Of a stretch of DNA of 64,000 nucleotides, positions 49,022-57,286 are shown piece by piece; position 1 is the first letter of the stretch; each line of letters starts with the position of its first letter. The notes under the pieces were generated by a model, which was not told the origin of the DNA, did not search any database, and saw only the letters and a list, made by a program, of their open reading frames with translations. Origin of the DNA: Poriferisodalis sp022821985 (GTDB lineage Bacteria; Actinomycetota; Acidimicrobiia; Acidimicrobiales; Poriferisodalaceae); contig NZ_OZ244781.1 of NCBI RefSeq assembly GCF_965219595.1, positions 1,550,001 through 1,614,000 of the forward strand. Direction: 5' to 3'. A program made the translations under genes and the position numbers.

Positions 49022-50149
49022 ATGATGACGGTGAAGGCTCGCAAGGCGAGGTTCGCGGCAGCTCTCGCGGCTGCCGCGCTAGCGGCCGTTGCATGCGGTG
49101 GCGCTGGCGAGGGAAATGAGGCGGACGTCGTGACGCAAGCGACATCCGCACCGATGACTGCTCCAGCGCCCCCGACCAGCGCTGCTCCCGCAACGGCTGT
49201 GCCGCCGGTAACGACCGCGGCAGCCAGCGGCTTGCCGACCGATGCCATGGAACTGCTGCATGCCAGTACTGAGGCAAGCATGGGCCGCTCCGTCCGGGGC
49301 GTCATGTCGCTCTCGTTGCCGGGTCCTGACGGGGACGCAGCACCGCTGACGGCGCGATTCGAAGCCGACGCCGATGGAGATGTGGCGGTGTTCATCAACC
49401 TCGACGAGGTGTCGGAAGCTGAGTCCGGCGCGCCCGAGGATGCCCCAGCGTCGAGTATCGAGATGGAGTACCGCTTCGTGGATGGCCTCGGGTATGCCCG
49501 GCTTGTGGTGCCGCCGGAGTCGCGCGATCGAGCGGGCGCGGATCTGCCGCCCGATGGCTGGTTCACGCTCGGCCCAGAGACAGCCGATGCAATCGGCCTG
49601 CTGTGCCCGTCGTCGATCATGGCGCAGGCTGTGGCCGGCGAGGAGTGCCCGCCGCCGCCCGACCTGTCTGCCTTGTTCGCAGCGGCCGCGGGGGCCGAGA
49701 TCGTGGGTGAGGAAGAGCTCGACGGAACAGCGACGACGCGAATCGATGTGGCAGTCGATCTCGCCGTCCTGGCGGAAGCAGCGTCCTCGACCGGGATGAT
49801 CGACGACGACGGCCTTTCGGGACTCCTGCTCAGTGGATTCTTTCCTGACGATCTGATCGTGAGTTTCTGGGTGGATGAGGACGCCCTGATGCGCCGCGTA
49901 TCCATCGATCTGGGTTCGATGCTGAGGGGATCGCTGGGCGCATTCGCACAGGGCACCGATGAACTGGCGGACGAGATGCCCCAGCTGGGCCAAGTGGTCG
50001 ACTTCCACGATTACGACACCGAGATCACCATCGAGGCACCGCCCGCGGACGAGATCATCGGCGATTTCGGCGACCTCGGCGATCCGACGGGATTCGGCAT
50101 GTTCGACGGACAGGAAGCGTCCGGCATCTCGGCACCCGCGGGGGGTTGA
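49022..50149 (+). CDS. lipoprotein, LppX/LolA-like, paralogue of the preceding C-terminal domain
   Basis: A 375-residue protein. The signal ends AALAAVAC (lipobox), then an Ala/Thr/Pro linker, then a folded region from about residue 75 (DAMELLHASTEASMGRSVRG) to the C-terminus. It shows the same blocks as the last 290 residues of the upstream RCC1 protein: DGWFTLGPETADAIGLLCPS, EECPPPPDLSALF, DDLIVSFWVDEDALMRRVSI and DYDTEITIEAPPADEI. It resembles LppX/LprG-type lipid-binding lipoproteins. AAGGAG lies just before ATG 49022/49025. The open frame extends upstream to 48893. Confidence 0.8.
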   Translation: MMTVKARKARFAAALAAAALAAVACGGAGEGNEADVVTQATSAPMTAPAPPTSAAPATAVPPVTTAAASGLPTDAMELLHASTEASMGRSVRGVMSLSLPGPDGDAAPLTARFEADADGDVAVFINLDEVSEAESGAPEDAPASSIEMEYRFVDGLGYARLVVPPESRDRAGADLPPDGWFTLGPETADAIGLLCPSSIMAQAVAGEECPPPPDLSALFAAAAGAEIVGEEELDGTATTRIDVAVDLAVLAEAASSTGMIDDDGLSGLLLSGFFPDDLIVSFWVDEDALMRRVSIDLGSMLRGSLGAFAQGTDELADEMPQLGQVVDFHDYDTEITIEAPPADEIIGDFGDLGDPTGFGMFDGQEASGISAPAGG

Positions 50150-50368
50150 CGCCGTCGACAGATTCGCCTGCGCCCGGGCCTGCGCCCTCGTATAGCGCTG
50201 TCTGCGGCCTGCGCTTGAGTACCACGTTGCATGCCAGACTTCCCGCAGCGACGGCGAGAACACGGGGCAACGACAATGGCGATCGATGCAGCCACCGCTC
50301 CGGGATACGAGAACTCATAGCTGCGTGTCAGACTGCCCCGTGGATGGCACCGGAAACGGGGAGCGGGC

Positions 50369-51163
50369 ATGTCGCTGGAACTTGAGACCGTGCGGGTGGA
50401 CGGCGATGGGCCGGTGCGCCACTTGGTGCTGAACCGGCCCGAGGTTCACAACGCCGTCAACTCCCAGCTGATCGCCGACGTTCATGCTGCGTGCCTGGCG
50501 CTGGATACCGACCCGAGCGTGCGGGTGGTGATCGTGCGCGGCGAGGGCCGCAGCCTGTCGTCGGGCGCCGACCTGAAGCAGGGGCGCGGCACCAGCCTCG
50601 ACGCCATGTTGGGCTCCAAGGCCGGCGCCCGCATGTACGACACGCTGATGCACCTCAACGCGATCACGATCTGCCTCTGCCACGGCTACATGATCGGCGG
50701 GGGAGGGGTGCTGCCCGCTGCGTGCGATTTCCGCATCGGCAGCCCGTCGATGAGCCTGACGCTCAACGAGGTCAGCATCGGCTTCAACCTCACCTGGCAC
50801 TCGGTGCCGGCGCTGGTGAACCTGGTGGGGCCGCACCGGGCCAAGGAGATGCTGATCCTCGGGCGCACCTACGGCATGGACGAACTCGACGGGTGGGGCT
50901 TCTTCACCGAGACCGTGTCCAGCGACAACGAGCTGGTGCCCGCCGCCGAGCGCCTGGCTGCAGCCGTCGTGAACCAGCCGCCAGTGCCGGTCACGTCGTC
51001 GAAGGCATCGATCAATGCGCAGGCGATGCCGCTCGGCCGGGCCATCAACCACCTCGACCACGTGGCCGTCGGCTACATGGGCAAGAGCGACAGCTCCCGC
51101 ACGGCCGTGCGCAGCTACTTCGACCGGGACGATCCCGACGCCCGTACCTGGTCCGACGACTGA
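50369..51163 (+). CDS. enoyl-CoA hydratase/isomerase family protein
   Basis: A 264-residue crotonase-fold protein: VRHLVLNRPEVHNAVNSQLI, VIVRGEGRSLSSGADLKQGR (first oxyanion loop), LCHGYMIGGGGVLPAACDFR (second), and LNEVSIGFNL with a Glu where the catalytic residue normally lies. Substrate unknown. ATG at 50369. A cupredoxin-like membrane protein follows 8 bases after the stop. The 219 bases before it hold no gene I can support. Confidence 0.9.
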   Translation: MSLELETVRVDGDGPVRHLVLNRPEVHNAVNSQLIADVHAACLALDTDPSVRVVIVRGEGRSLSSGADLKQGRGTSLDAMLGSKAGARMYDTLMHLNAITICLCHGYMIGGGGVLPAACDFRIGSPSMSLTLNEVSIGFNLTWHSVPALVNLVGPHRAKEMLILGRTYGMDELDGWGFFTETVSSDNELVPAAERLAAAVVNQPPVPVTSSKASINAQAMPLGRAINHLDHVAVGYMGKSDSSRTAVRSYFDRDDPDARTWSDD

Positions 51164-51171
51164 GCAGGGCG

Positions 51172-51639
51172 ATGGCTGGGTCCGGCAGCGCTGAGTCTGA
51201 CGGTGTCGAGCCCGACGACCTCGAGCCCAGCGGCGCATCGAGCGGCGCGAGCGGGCCGAACCGGCGTGACCGTAGCTGGCCGAACCAGCGCACCCTGCTG
51301 CTGTACCTGCTGGGCGGGCTGCTCATCGCGGCGATCCCCGTCATAGTGGCGCGCTTCGTCGACCAGCCCCCCGGCGACACCTACACCATCGACATACCGC
51401 CGGGAACGGCCGCCGCCATCGCAGCCGGCCAGGACGTAGACGTCGTTCCTGACGAGCTGGACCTCACGCTTCGAGACGTGCTGATCATCGTGAACCGTGA
51501 CTCGGTGGCGCACACCATCGGCCCGTTCGAGATAGGATCCGGCGAGCAATCCGAGCACTCGTTCAACGAGGTGGCTGCCATCAGCGCCTATTGCTCGCTG
51601 CACCCCTCCGGCAGCATCAGCATCTCCATCGGCGAGTAA
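51172..51639 (+). CDS. membrane-anchored cupredoxin-like protein
   Basis: A 155-residue protein. An acidic, Ser-rich cytoplasmic N-terminus is followed by one helix (about 43-63, TLLLYLLGGLLIAAIPVIVA) and a cupredoxin-like domain: DTYTIDIPPGTAAAIAAGQD, LTLRDVLIIVNRDSVAHTIG and ISAYCSLHPSGSISISIGE. The AHTIG His and the Y-C-x-x-H pair provide three of the four type-1 copper ligands; the axial Met is absent. Copper binding or electron transfer outside the membrane is inferred. Confidence 0.68.
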   Translation: MAGSGSAESDGVEPDDLEPSGASSGASGPNRRDRSWPNQRTLLLYLLGGLLIAAIPVIVARFVDQPPGDTYTIDIPPGTAAAIAAGQDVDVVPDELDLTLRDVLIIVNRDSVAHTIGPFEIGSGEQSEHSFNEVAAISAYCSLHPSGSISISIGE

Positions 51640-51699
51640 CTGCGGCTTCGAAGAATCAAACCCGCAAGTCCAGATGCCACAGCGGGCTCACGTGACTCT

Positions 51700-52578
51700 C
51701 TATGACTCCTGGCAGGCCGGCAAGGCCTCGTCGGCGAACTGCACGACCGCATCCTCGGGCCGGCCCATGCGCAGCGCCGCAGTGTTGATCAGCAGTCGCT
51801 GCACACCGTGGTCGCGGTACACCTCGAGCCCTTCAAGCCCTTCGCGGTGGTAGTTCCAGTACGCCGTCAGCGCCAGCTCGGCTGGGTCGCGCCCGTGCCG
51901 GTCGCATTCGGCGTGCATCTCGCCGATCAAGCGCTTGAAGTCGTCGAGATCCTTGTGGATCACATACCAGCCGTCGCCCCGCGCCACCAGGCGACGGATG
52001 GCCGGCGGCGTGGTGCCGCCGATGAGCAGCGGCATGCGGGGCCGCTGTGCCGGTGTCGGCAGCATGCAGAACCCGGTCCAGTCCAGGAACTCGCCCCGGA
52101 AGTCGACGTCCTCGCCGGTCCACGCGGCGGTCATGGCGTCGATGTACTCGTCGGCACGGGCGCCCCGGCGGTCGAACGGCACGCCGAGCGCGTCGAATTC
52201 CTCCTCCAGCCAGCCCACGCCGATGCCGAGCTCCAGCCGCCCGCCCGACAGGTGGTCCAGCGATGACGCCTGCTTGGCGAAGTACAGGGCGTTGGCCTGG
52301 GTGACGATGTTGACGCCGGTACCGAGTCGCAACCGCTCGGTGGCCCCGGCGACGAAGGTCAGCGCGATGAACGGGTCGGTGAAGCCTGCGTCCGTTGGGA
52401 GGCCCAGCTTGCCGCTGGGGTTGTACGGGTAGCGGCTCTCGTAGTCGTGGGGCACGATCACGTGCTCGAACGTCCACACCGATTCGTAGCCGAGCTCCTC
52501 GAGCTGCTGGGCGAACGACCGCAGGTATCCGGGGTCGAGGTAGGCGGCCGAGTTGATGGGGGTGATGCCGACGTGCAT
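51700..52578 (-). CDS. LLM-class F420-dependent oxidoreductase
   Basis: A 292-residue luciferase-like TIM-barrel protein: MHVGITPINSAAYLDPGYLR, LGYESVWTFEHVIVPHDYES, ATERLRLGTGVNIVTQANAL, LSGGRLELGIGVGWLEEEFD, and PLLIGGTTPPAIRRLVARGD. This is the actinobacterial F420-dependent branch (TIGR03619-like). It oxidises or reduces an unknown substrate with F420. ATG at 52578, before the first beta-strand. The open frame extends upstream without a better site. Confidence 0.88.
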   Translation of the reverse strand: MHVGITPINSAAYLDPGYLRSFAQQLEELGYESVWTFEHVIVPHDYESRYPYNPSGKLGLPTDAGFTDPFIALTFVAGATERLRLGTGVNIVTQANALYFAKQASSLDHLSGGRLELGIGVGWLEEEFDALGVPFDRRGARADEYIDAMTAAWTGEDVDFRGEFLDWTGFCMLPTPAQRPRMPLLIGGTTPPAIRRLVARGDGWYVIHKDLDDFKRLIGEMHAECDRHGRDPAELALTAYWNYHREGLEGLEVYRDHGVQRLLINTAALRMGRPEDAVVQFADEALPACQES

Positions 52579-52727
52579 CTGCGGGACTGTACGCAACACC
52601 CGTGGCGTGTGACGGGTGGAGCGTGACGAGTGACTGTGGCTTGCCGGCCCGGTCAACCCACCGAGTCCGCAAGCCGGGCGTTCCGCGCAGTCGTGCACGC
52701 TGCGGCGCAGTGCGCCAAGCTGTTGCG

Positions 52728-54089
52728 GTGCGGGAGGAAGTTGCCATCAATGGCGCTGTCTTCGCCGTGCGGCGCGCCTCGAGGTACTCGCGCTCAGACC
52801 AAGCGCGCATCCAGCGGCGCACAGTCGTCGTGCTCATCGCCAGCCAGGCGGCCGGCGGTTTCGGCCTGGTCGCCACTTACATCGTGAGCGCCCTGCTGGC
52901 GAAGGACATCACCGGCAGCGCCACGCTCGGCACCATCGCCGCAAGCTGCCTGTCGATCGGCTCGGCGTCGGTTGCGGTGCCGATGACGCGCCTGATGAAC
53001 CGCTACGGGCGCCGCTCGGGTCTGCGCTTCGGCTATCTGGTCGGCGCCGGCGGGGCGCTGTCGGCAGTGCTCGGCGCGATCCTGCTGAATTACCCGCTGC
53101 TGTGCGTGGGTGTGTTCGGCGCGGGTGCCGGCAATGCAGCCAACCTCGCGACGCGTTACGCCGCCTCGGACCTGTCCACCGAGCAGCGCCGTGCCAGCAC
53201 CATCAGCATGATTGTGTGGGCGACCACATTTGGCTCGACTGCGGGCTCGGCGGTGTCGGGCTTTGCCAGCGAGGTTGGCGTCGCGTTCGGGCTTCCCGAC
53301 AAGACCGGCTCGTATGTTTTCGCCGGCATCATGTTCTTGCTCGCAGCGGCGATCATCGAAGTCTTCCTGCGCCCCGACCCGATGCATGTGGCCAGCGAGC
53401 TGTCCGAGAACGGCCACGACGGTGCCTCCAAGGAGCCTGCGCTGCCCGCCCCGTCGACGCGTGAGGCAATCTCGCTGATCTGGCAACGGCCCGAGGCTCG
53501 GCTGGCGGTGCTGGCGATGATCGTCAGCCAGGTGACCATGGTGGGTGTCATGGCGCTGACGCCGTTGCACATGGATGAAGGCGGCCAGTCTCAGAGCGTC
53601 ATCGGGTACATGATGGCGTTCCACATTCTGGGCATGTACCTGTTCTCGCCGGTGGTCGGTCGTCTGACCGACAGGATCGGCAGCTACCCGATGCTGTTCA
53701 TTGCCGGTGGCCTCTGCACTTGGGGTGCCTACTGGGCCGCGATCACGCCGCCTGCCGGGGCGCTGGGAGTGTTCATGGGGAATTTCCTGGTGGGCCTGGG
53801 CTGGTGCTTCGGGGTGGTCGCGGCGTCGAACCTGATGGTGGCGCTGTATCCGATTCACCAGCGGGTCTCGGTTCAGGGTGTCGGCGACTTCGCGATGCTC
53901 GCTTCGGGGGCGGTGGCCGGTCTGAGCTCGGGGGCGCTGTACTCGATCTTCCAGTACAGCGGTGTGAACTACGCGAATGCGCTGTTCGGCTTGGCGCTGA
54001 TCCTGGCCACGTTCCTCACCTACACCGGCGTGCGCCGCTCGGTGCGCCGCCCGCACCACCAGCAGCCGGCAGTCGCGGTCGGCGGCTGA
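52728..54089 (+). CDS. major facilitator superfamily transporter
   Basis: About 453 residues with 12 probable helices. MNRYGRRSGLRFGYLVGAGG is the MFS A-like loop between helices 2 and 3 (R-Y-G-R-R), and RLTDRIGSYPMLFIAGGLCT the equivalent in the second half. A polar central loop (SENGHDGASKEPALPAPSTR) separates the halves. A short basic N-terminus precedes helix 1. Substrate not readable. GTG at 52728 is preferred; the open frame reaches 52602 without a better start. Divergent from the F420 oxidoreductase gene. Confidence 0.85.
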   Translation: MREEVAINGAVFAVRRASRYSRSDQARIQRRTVVVLIASQAAGGFGLVATYIVSALLAKDITGSATLGTIAASCLSIGSASVAVPMTRLMNRYGRRSGLRFGYLVGAGGALSAVLGAILLNYPLLCVGVFGAGAGNAANLATRYAASDLSTEQRRASTISMIVWATTFGSTAGSAVSGFASEVGVAFGLPDKTGSYVFAGIMFLLAAAIIEVFLRPDPMHVASELSENGHDGASKEPALPAPSTREAISLIWQRPEARLAVLAMIVSQVTMVGVMALTPLHMDEGGQSQSVIGYMMAFHILGMYLFSPVVGRLTDRIGSYPMLFIAGGLCTWGAYWAAITPPAGALGVFMGNFLVGLGWCFGVVAASNLMVALYPIHQRVSVQGVGDFAMLASGAVAGLSSGALYSIFQYSGVNYANALFGLALILATFLTYTGVRRSVRRPHHQQPAVAVGG

Positions 54090-54195
54090 GCCACAGCGCC
54101 GCGAGTTCGCCAATTCGTTCAGCGGCAGCCGAACGGGCTGCTGTTGCAGGGCCGGCTCGCCCGCGTTGCGCGCGGTCGCGCTCCCTACGGCGCAG

Positions 54196-54253
54196 TGAAG
54201 CTGAAGGTGCGCTCGCGCTCGCTAGGGCGCGATGAAGCTGAAGGTGCGCTCGC
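54196..54253 (+). repeat. tandem duplication at the end of the YbaY-like gene
   Basis: TGAAGCTGAAGGTGCGCTCG occurs at about 54197-54216 and again at 54233-54252, 36 bases apart. Read on the minus strand, both encode ERTFSF-x-AP followed by a stop. The functional gene ends at the first stop met (54222), leaving the second copy as a vestigial, still in-phase tail. Confidence 0.65.
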
Positions 54254-55046
54254 CGTTCAAGACGACCTCGAACGTCTCGCCCGAGATGAACCGGTCGCCG
54301 AGGTGGACGATGGCGTCGAGTTCGAGGTCTCGCTCGGAACAGTCCTGCGCCCATGGCACCGGTGCCGGCACCCATGCCGTCACGGCGACTTCGTAGCGGT
54401 CGCCGTTGCGCACGACTTCCTCCCGGCCGATGTGGTAGCAGCCGTCCTCGCTGGAGGCGGCGAACTCAACCCGCAAGAAGCCGCTGCTCTGGCTGCCAGT
54501 TGAGCCCTCCCAGAGCATCTCCACGCCGGTCACGTGCACCGGCGCGTCGACCCGGTCGGGATCGGTCGGGCTCCAGCCGTCGGGCGCAAGCTCGGGCGGC
54601 GGCTCCACCATCACGAGCGTCATGTCGACCCTGCGCGGGTTGCCCCGGGTGATCACGTCGTACGCGGTGTCGTTGGTGAACGCCATCCGACCGTCGCCCT
54701 CGGTGATCACCGCCGAGACCGAGTAAACGTTGCGGTCGTCGATCTCGTCGCTGACGTAGCGCACATCGAATTCGATCGGCACCTGGCCGGGACTGCTGAT
54801 GATCTGCTCGGCGACGAGCACTGAGGCTGCATCGGCGAGGGACGTGTCGCGCAGCTGCACCGTCACGACGGCATCTGGCGTCAGTGCAATGCGCTCGCGG
54901 TAGGTGATGGTGCCGCGCACCGACGCGTCGGCACCCGGCGCTGCGGGCGTGACCACTTCGGTGGTGTCGTCGTAGTAACCACACGCGCCCGCAACGAGTG
55001 CGAGGGCGATGCCAGCCAGTTCTGATGCTCTGAGGACGAATCGCAT
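54222..55046 (-). CDS. YbaY-family lipoprotein
   Basis: A 274-residue exported protein. The signal peptide ends with the lipobox LVAGAC. The YbaY-like domain (about 40-150) reads GTITYRERIALTPDAVVTVQ, LRDTSLADAASVLVAEQIIS, QVPIEFDVRYVSDEIDDRNV and TNDTAYDVITRGNP. A second domain of about 110 residues with two Cys (EDGCYHIGREEV, WAQDCSERDL) follows and is unassigned. YbaY proteins are periplasmic lipoproteins linked to cell-envelope functions and glycan binding; role here unknown. The gene end is duplicated downstream (see the repeat entry). Confidence 0.78.
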   Translation of the reverse strand: MRFVLRASELAGIALALVAGACGYYDDTTEVVTPAAPGADASVRGTITYRERIALTPDAVVTVQLRDTSLADAASVLVAEQIISSPGQVPIEFDVRYVSDEIDDRNVYSVSAVITEGDGRMAFTNDTAYDVITRGNPRRVDMTLVMVEPPPELAPDGWSPTDPDRVDAPVHVTGVEMLWEGSTGSQSSGFLRVEFAASSEDGCYHIGREEVVRNGDRYEVAVTAWVPAPVPWAQDCSERDLELDAIVHLGDRFISGETFEVVLNGERTFSFIAP

Positions 55047-55053
55047 GGGTCGC

Positions 55054-55908
55054 TTATGCCGCGCTTTGGAGGGAGGCCAGCAGCGAGCCCTGCTGTCCCA
55101 GCGGCTCGACGCCGAGCGTGCGGAAGATCCGCCAGTGCAGGCTGATGTCTGAGGCGATGATCGGCACGCCGAGCTGCGCTTCGATGTCGGCGGCCAGGCT
55201 GACGAAGCGCTGCGGCAGCCCGTCGGCGCCGCGGTAGTTGGACATGCCGTTGACCAGCACCGCGTCCACGTCGGGCGCCTGGCTCAGGGCATGCTCGCAG
55301 GATCGCAGTGCGAGGTCGCCAGGGAAGATCCAGGTGCAGTCGTTCACCTCGTCTTGGGTGTCGTACCAGCCTTGGTCGACGAAGTTCCCCGCCCACACCA
55401 CGTCGATGCCCGCGCTGCGCAGGAACCGCACCACGCCGTCGCGCCAGTCGGGCCAGAAGTACACGGCGTTGAGGGCGATCCGCTCGTAGCCACGCGCTTC
55501 GCAGGCCTCCACCAGCGTCAGGCCGGCCATGTGGAACGGCGTTTCGTATTTCTCGGACATCTCGGCGGTGAAGCGGCGGATGTCGGCGCAGTCGGTGCCG
55601 GCAGCGTGCACCCAGTTCGTGCCGACCTGCCCCACCACGTCGGCGCCGCTGCCCGCCAGGCAGTGCACGGTCTCTTCGAGCAGGTGAAACAGCCCGGCCC
55701 GGTCGCTGAGCCGGTGCGCGTAGCCGGGGGCGTGCAGCAGACGGCCGTGCACGCCCACCGACGGCGGGCACATGCGCAGGAAGTCGGTGGGAGCGGCGTC
55801 GAAGTCCATCGGCGGCGCCGTGAAGCCGACCTGGTGCGGGAACAGCTTCTTCGCCGGGTCGGACCACTTGCTGGGCTTGATGGCCGAGCTCGCCGAGCTG
55901 TCAGCCAA
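55054..55908 (-). CDS. arylmalonate decarboxylase/maleate isomerase-like protein
   Basis: About 284 residues in the Asp/Glu racemase superfamily layout: GVHGRLLHAPGYAHRLSDRA, GADVVGQVGTNWVHAAGTDC, ETPFHMAGLTLVEACEARGY, DVDAVLVNGMSNYRGADG and VPIIASDISLHWRIFRTLGV. Family enzymes rely on Cys at the end of two strands. Here those positions read GTNW and NGMSN, so neither Cys is present, which argues for a changed reaction or loss of catalysis. The TTG at 55908 is the only plausible start, one base after the SDR stop, implying coupling with it. Confidence 0.65.
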   Translation of the reverse strand: MADSSASSAIKPSKWSDPAKKLFPHQVGFTAPPMDFDAAPTDFLRMCPPSVGVHGRLLHAPGYAHRLSDRAGLFHLLEETVHCLAGSGADVVGQVGTNWVHAAGTDCADIRRFTAEMSEKYETPFHMAGLTLVEACEARGYERIALNAVYFWPDWRDGVVRFLRSAGIDVVWAGNFVDQGWYDTQDEVNDCTWIFPGDLALRSCEHALSQAPDVDAVLVNGMSNYRGADGLPQRFVSLAADIEAQLGVPIIASDISLHWRIFRTLGVEPLGQQGSLLASLQSAA

Positions 55909-55909
55909 G

Positions 55910-56716
55910 TCAGCCGCCGATGGGGCTCTGTGCTGTGAGGCCACCGTCCACAGTAAACACGCTGCCTGAGACGAAACTGGCCGCGGGACCCGCCAGCCAG
56001 GCGACCACTTCGGCGACATCATCGGGGGTGCCGAGCCGGCCCACGGGATGGCGCTCGATAGCCGCTTGCCGGGCTGCGGCGGGGTCCGCTTCGAGGTCGA
56101 ACACGGCGTCGGCGAGCGAGGTCGCGATCCAGCCGGGGCTGACCGCCACGCAACGGATGCCCTGGTGGCCGTGGTCGATGGCGATGGCCCGGGTGAGCGC
56201 CTCGACGGCACCCTTGGACGCGTTGTACACGGCCATGCCGGCGTCGGCGTGGGTTGCGGCAATCGAGGCGATGTTGATGATGACGCCGCCATCGGGCCGG
56301 TTGTTTCGCTGGGCGTCGTGCTGCTCGGCGAGCTGGCGGCCGGACTGCGCCGCTCGCTGGCCGTCGTGCTGGCTCGACATGCGACGCACCGCAGCACGGC
56401 ACATGTTGAACACGCCCCGCACGTTGACGTCCATGACCCGGTCGAATTCCTCATCACTGGTGTCGGCCACGGTCTTCTCCACCTGCACGCCGGCGTTATT
56501 GACCACCACGTCCAGCCGTCCGAACCGCTCAGCAGCGGCAGCCACCAGCGCGTCGGCCTGCGCCGGATCGGCGACGTCAGTCCGCAGCCAGAGCGCGCCA
56601 TCGAGATCAGGCTCGCTGCGACTGCCGGTCAGCACATCCCAGCCGTCTGCCACGAACCGCCGAGCGATCGCCTGGCCGATCCCCGAGCTCGCCCCCGTCA
56701 CCACCACACTGCTCAC
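55910..56716 (-). CDS. short-chain dehydrogenase/reductase with an unusual insert
   Basis: A 268-residue classical SDR: VVVTGASSGIGQAIARRFVA, VVVNNAGVQ, VIINIASIAATHADAGMAVY (YNASK catalytic), VSPGWIATSLADAV and FVSGSVFTVDGGL. Between alpha-4 and beta-5 it carries a polar insert of about 25 residues (SSQHDGQRAAQSGRQLAEQH...), which most SDRs lack. GTG at 56716 follows GGAGGAG. The next gene, AMDase-like, starts one base after its stop, so the two likely act in one pathway. Confidence 0.87.
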   Translation of the reverse strand: MSSVVVTGASSGIGQAIARRFVADGWDVLTGSRSEPDLDGALWLRTDVADPAQADALVAAAAERFGRLDVVVNNAGVQVEKTVADTSDEEFDRVMDVNVRGVFNMCRAAVRRMSSQHDGQRAAQSGRQLAEQHDAQRNNRPDGGVIINIASIAATHADAGMAVYNASKGAVEALTRAIAIDHGHQGIRCVAVSPGWIATSLADAVFDLEADPAAARQAAIERHPVGRLGTPDDVAEVVAWLAGPAASFVSGSVFTVDGGLTAQSPIGG

Positions 56717-56832
56717 AGCCACTCCTCCGCCACGATCTCCCGCCGCAGTTGGCAGGCTTGCAGCATGGCTCAGCCGCAGCGTGCCACGTACACATCTTCC
56801 GAAGCGCACGACACCACCACAGGAGCGGCTTC

Positions 56833-57210
56833 GTGAGGATCGTCGCGATTGACCACGTGCAGCTCGCGATGCCGGCTGGCGAGGAAGCAGCGGCCCAAGC
56901 GTTCTACGAGGGATTACTCGGCGTGCCGCGGGTGCCCAAGCCGCCGCACCTTGAACGACGCGGCGGCTGCTGGTTCGAGAGTGAGCGCGGCGAAGGCGCA
57001 GTCAAGATCCACCTGGGCGTTGAGGATCCGTCTTATCCCGCTCGCAAGGCCCACCCAGCGCTGCGGGTCGAAGGACTCGCAGCGTTGGTCGAAGAGCTGC
57101 GAGCCGCTGGTGTCGCCATCCGGGACGACGAACCGCTCGAGGGCTACGACCGCGTCTACGTGGACGATCCCTTCGGCAACCGGTTGGAGCTGTTGGAACC
57201 GCACGCTTGA
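56833..57210 (+). CDS. VOC-superfamily (glyoxalase-like) protein
   Basis: A 125-residue single VOC unit pair: RIVAIDHVQLAMPAGEEAAA (His near residue 8), FYEGLLGVPRVPKPPHLERR, VKIHLGVEDPSYPARKAHPA, LRVEGLAALVEELRAAGV and VDDPFGNRLELLEPHA with the terminal Glu ligand. It is divergent from the SDR. Function not determined. GTG start at 56833. Confidence 0.85.
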   Translation: MRIVAIDHVQLAMPAGEEAAAQAFYEGLLGVPRVPKPPHLERRGGCWFESERGEGAVKIHLGVEDPSYPARKAHPALRVEGLAALVEELRAAGVAIRDDEPLEGYDRVYVDDPFGNRLELLEPHA

Positions 57211-57286
57211 GCCGCGGGGCCGCGCTCGGGCCGGGATACCCGGTTCGCAGCGTCCTGATAGCGGTAGTCGCTTCGCGATGTCCGGT

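Noticed and set aside
57229..57245. CCGGG-ATA-CCCGG hairpin between convergent genes as terminator
   Set aside because: Short stem and no T-tract. Could be chance in GC-rich DNA.
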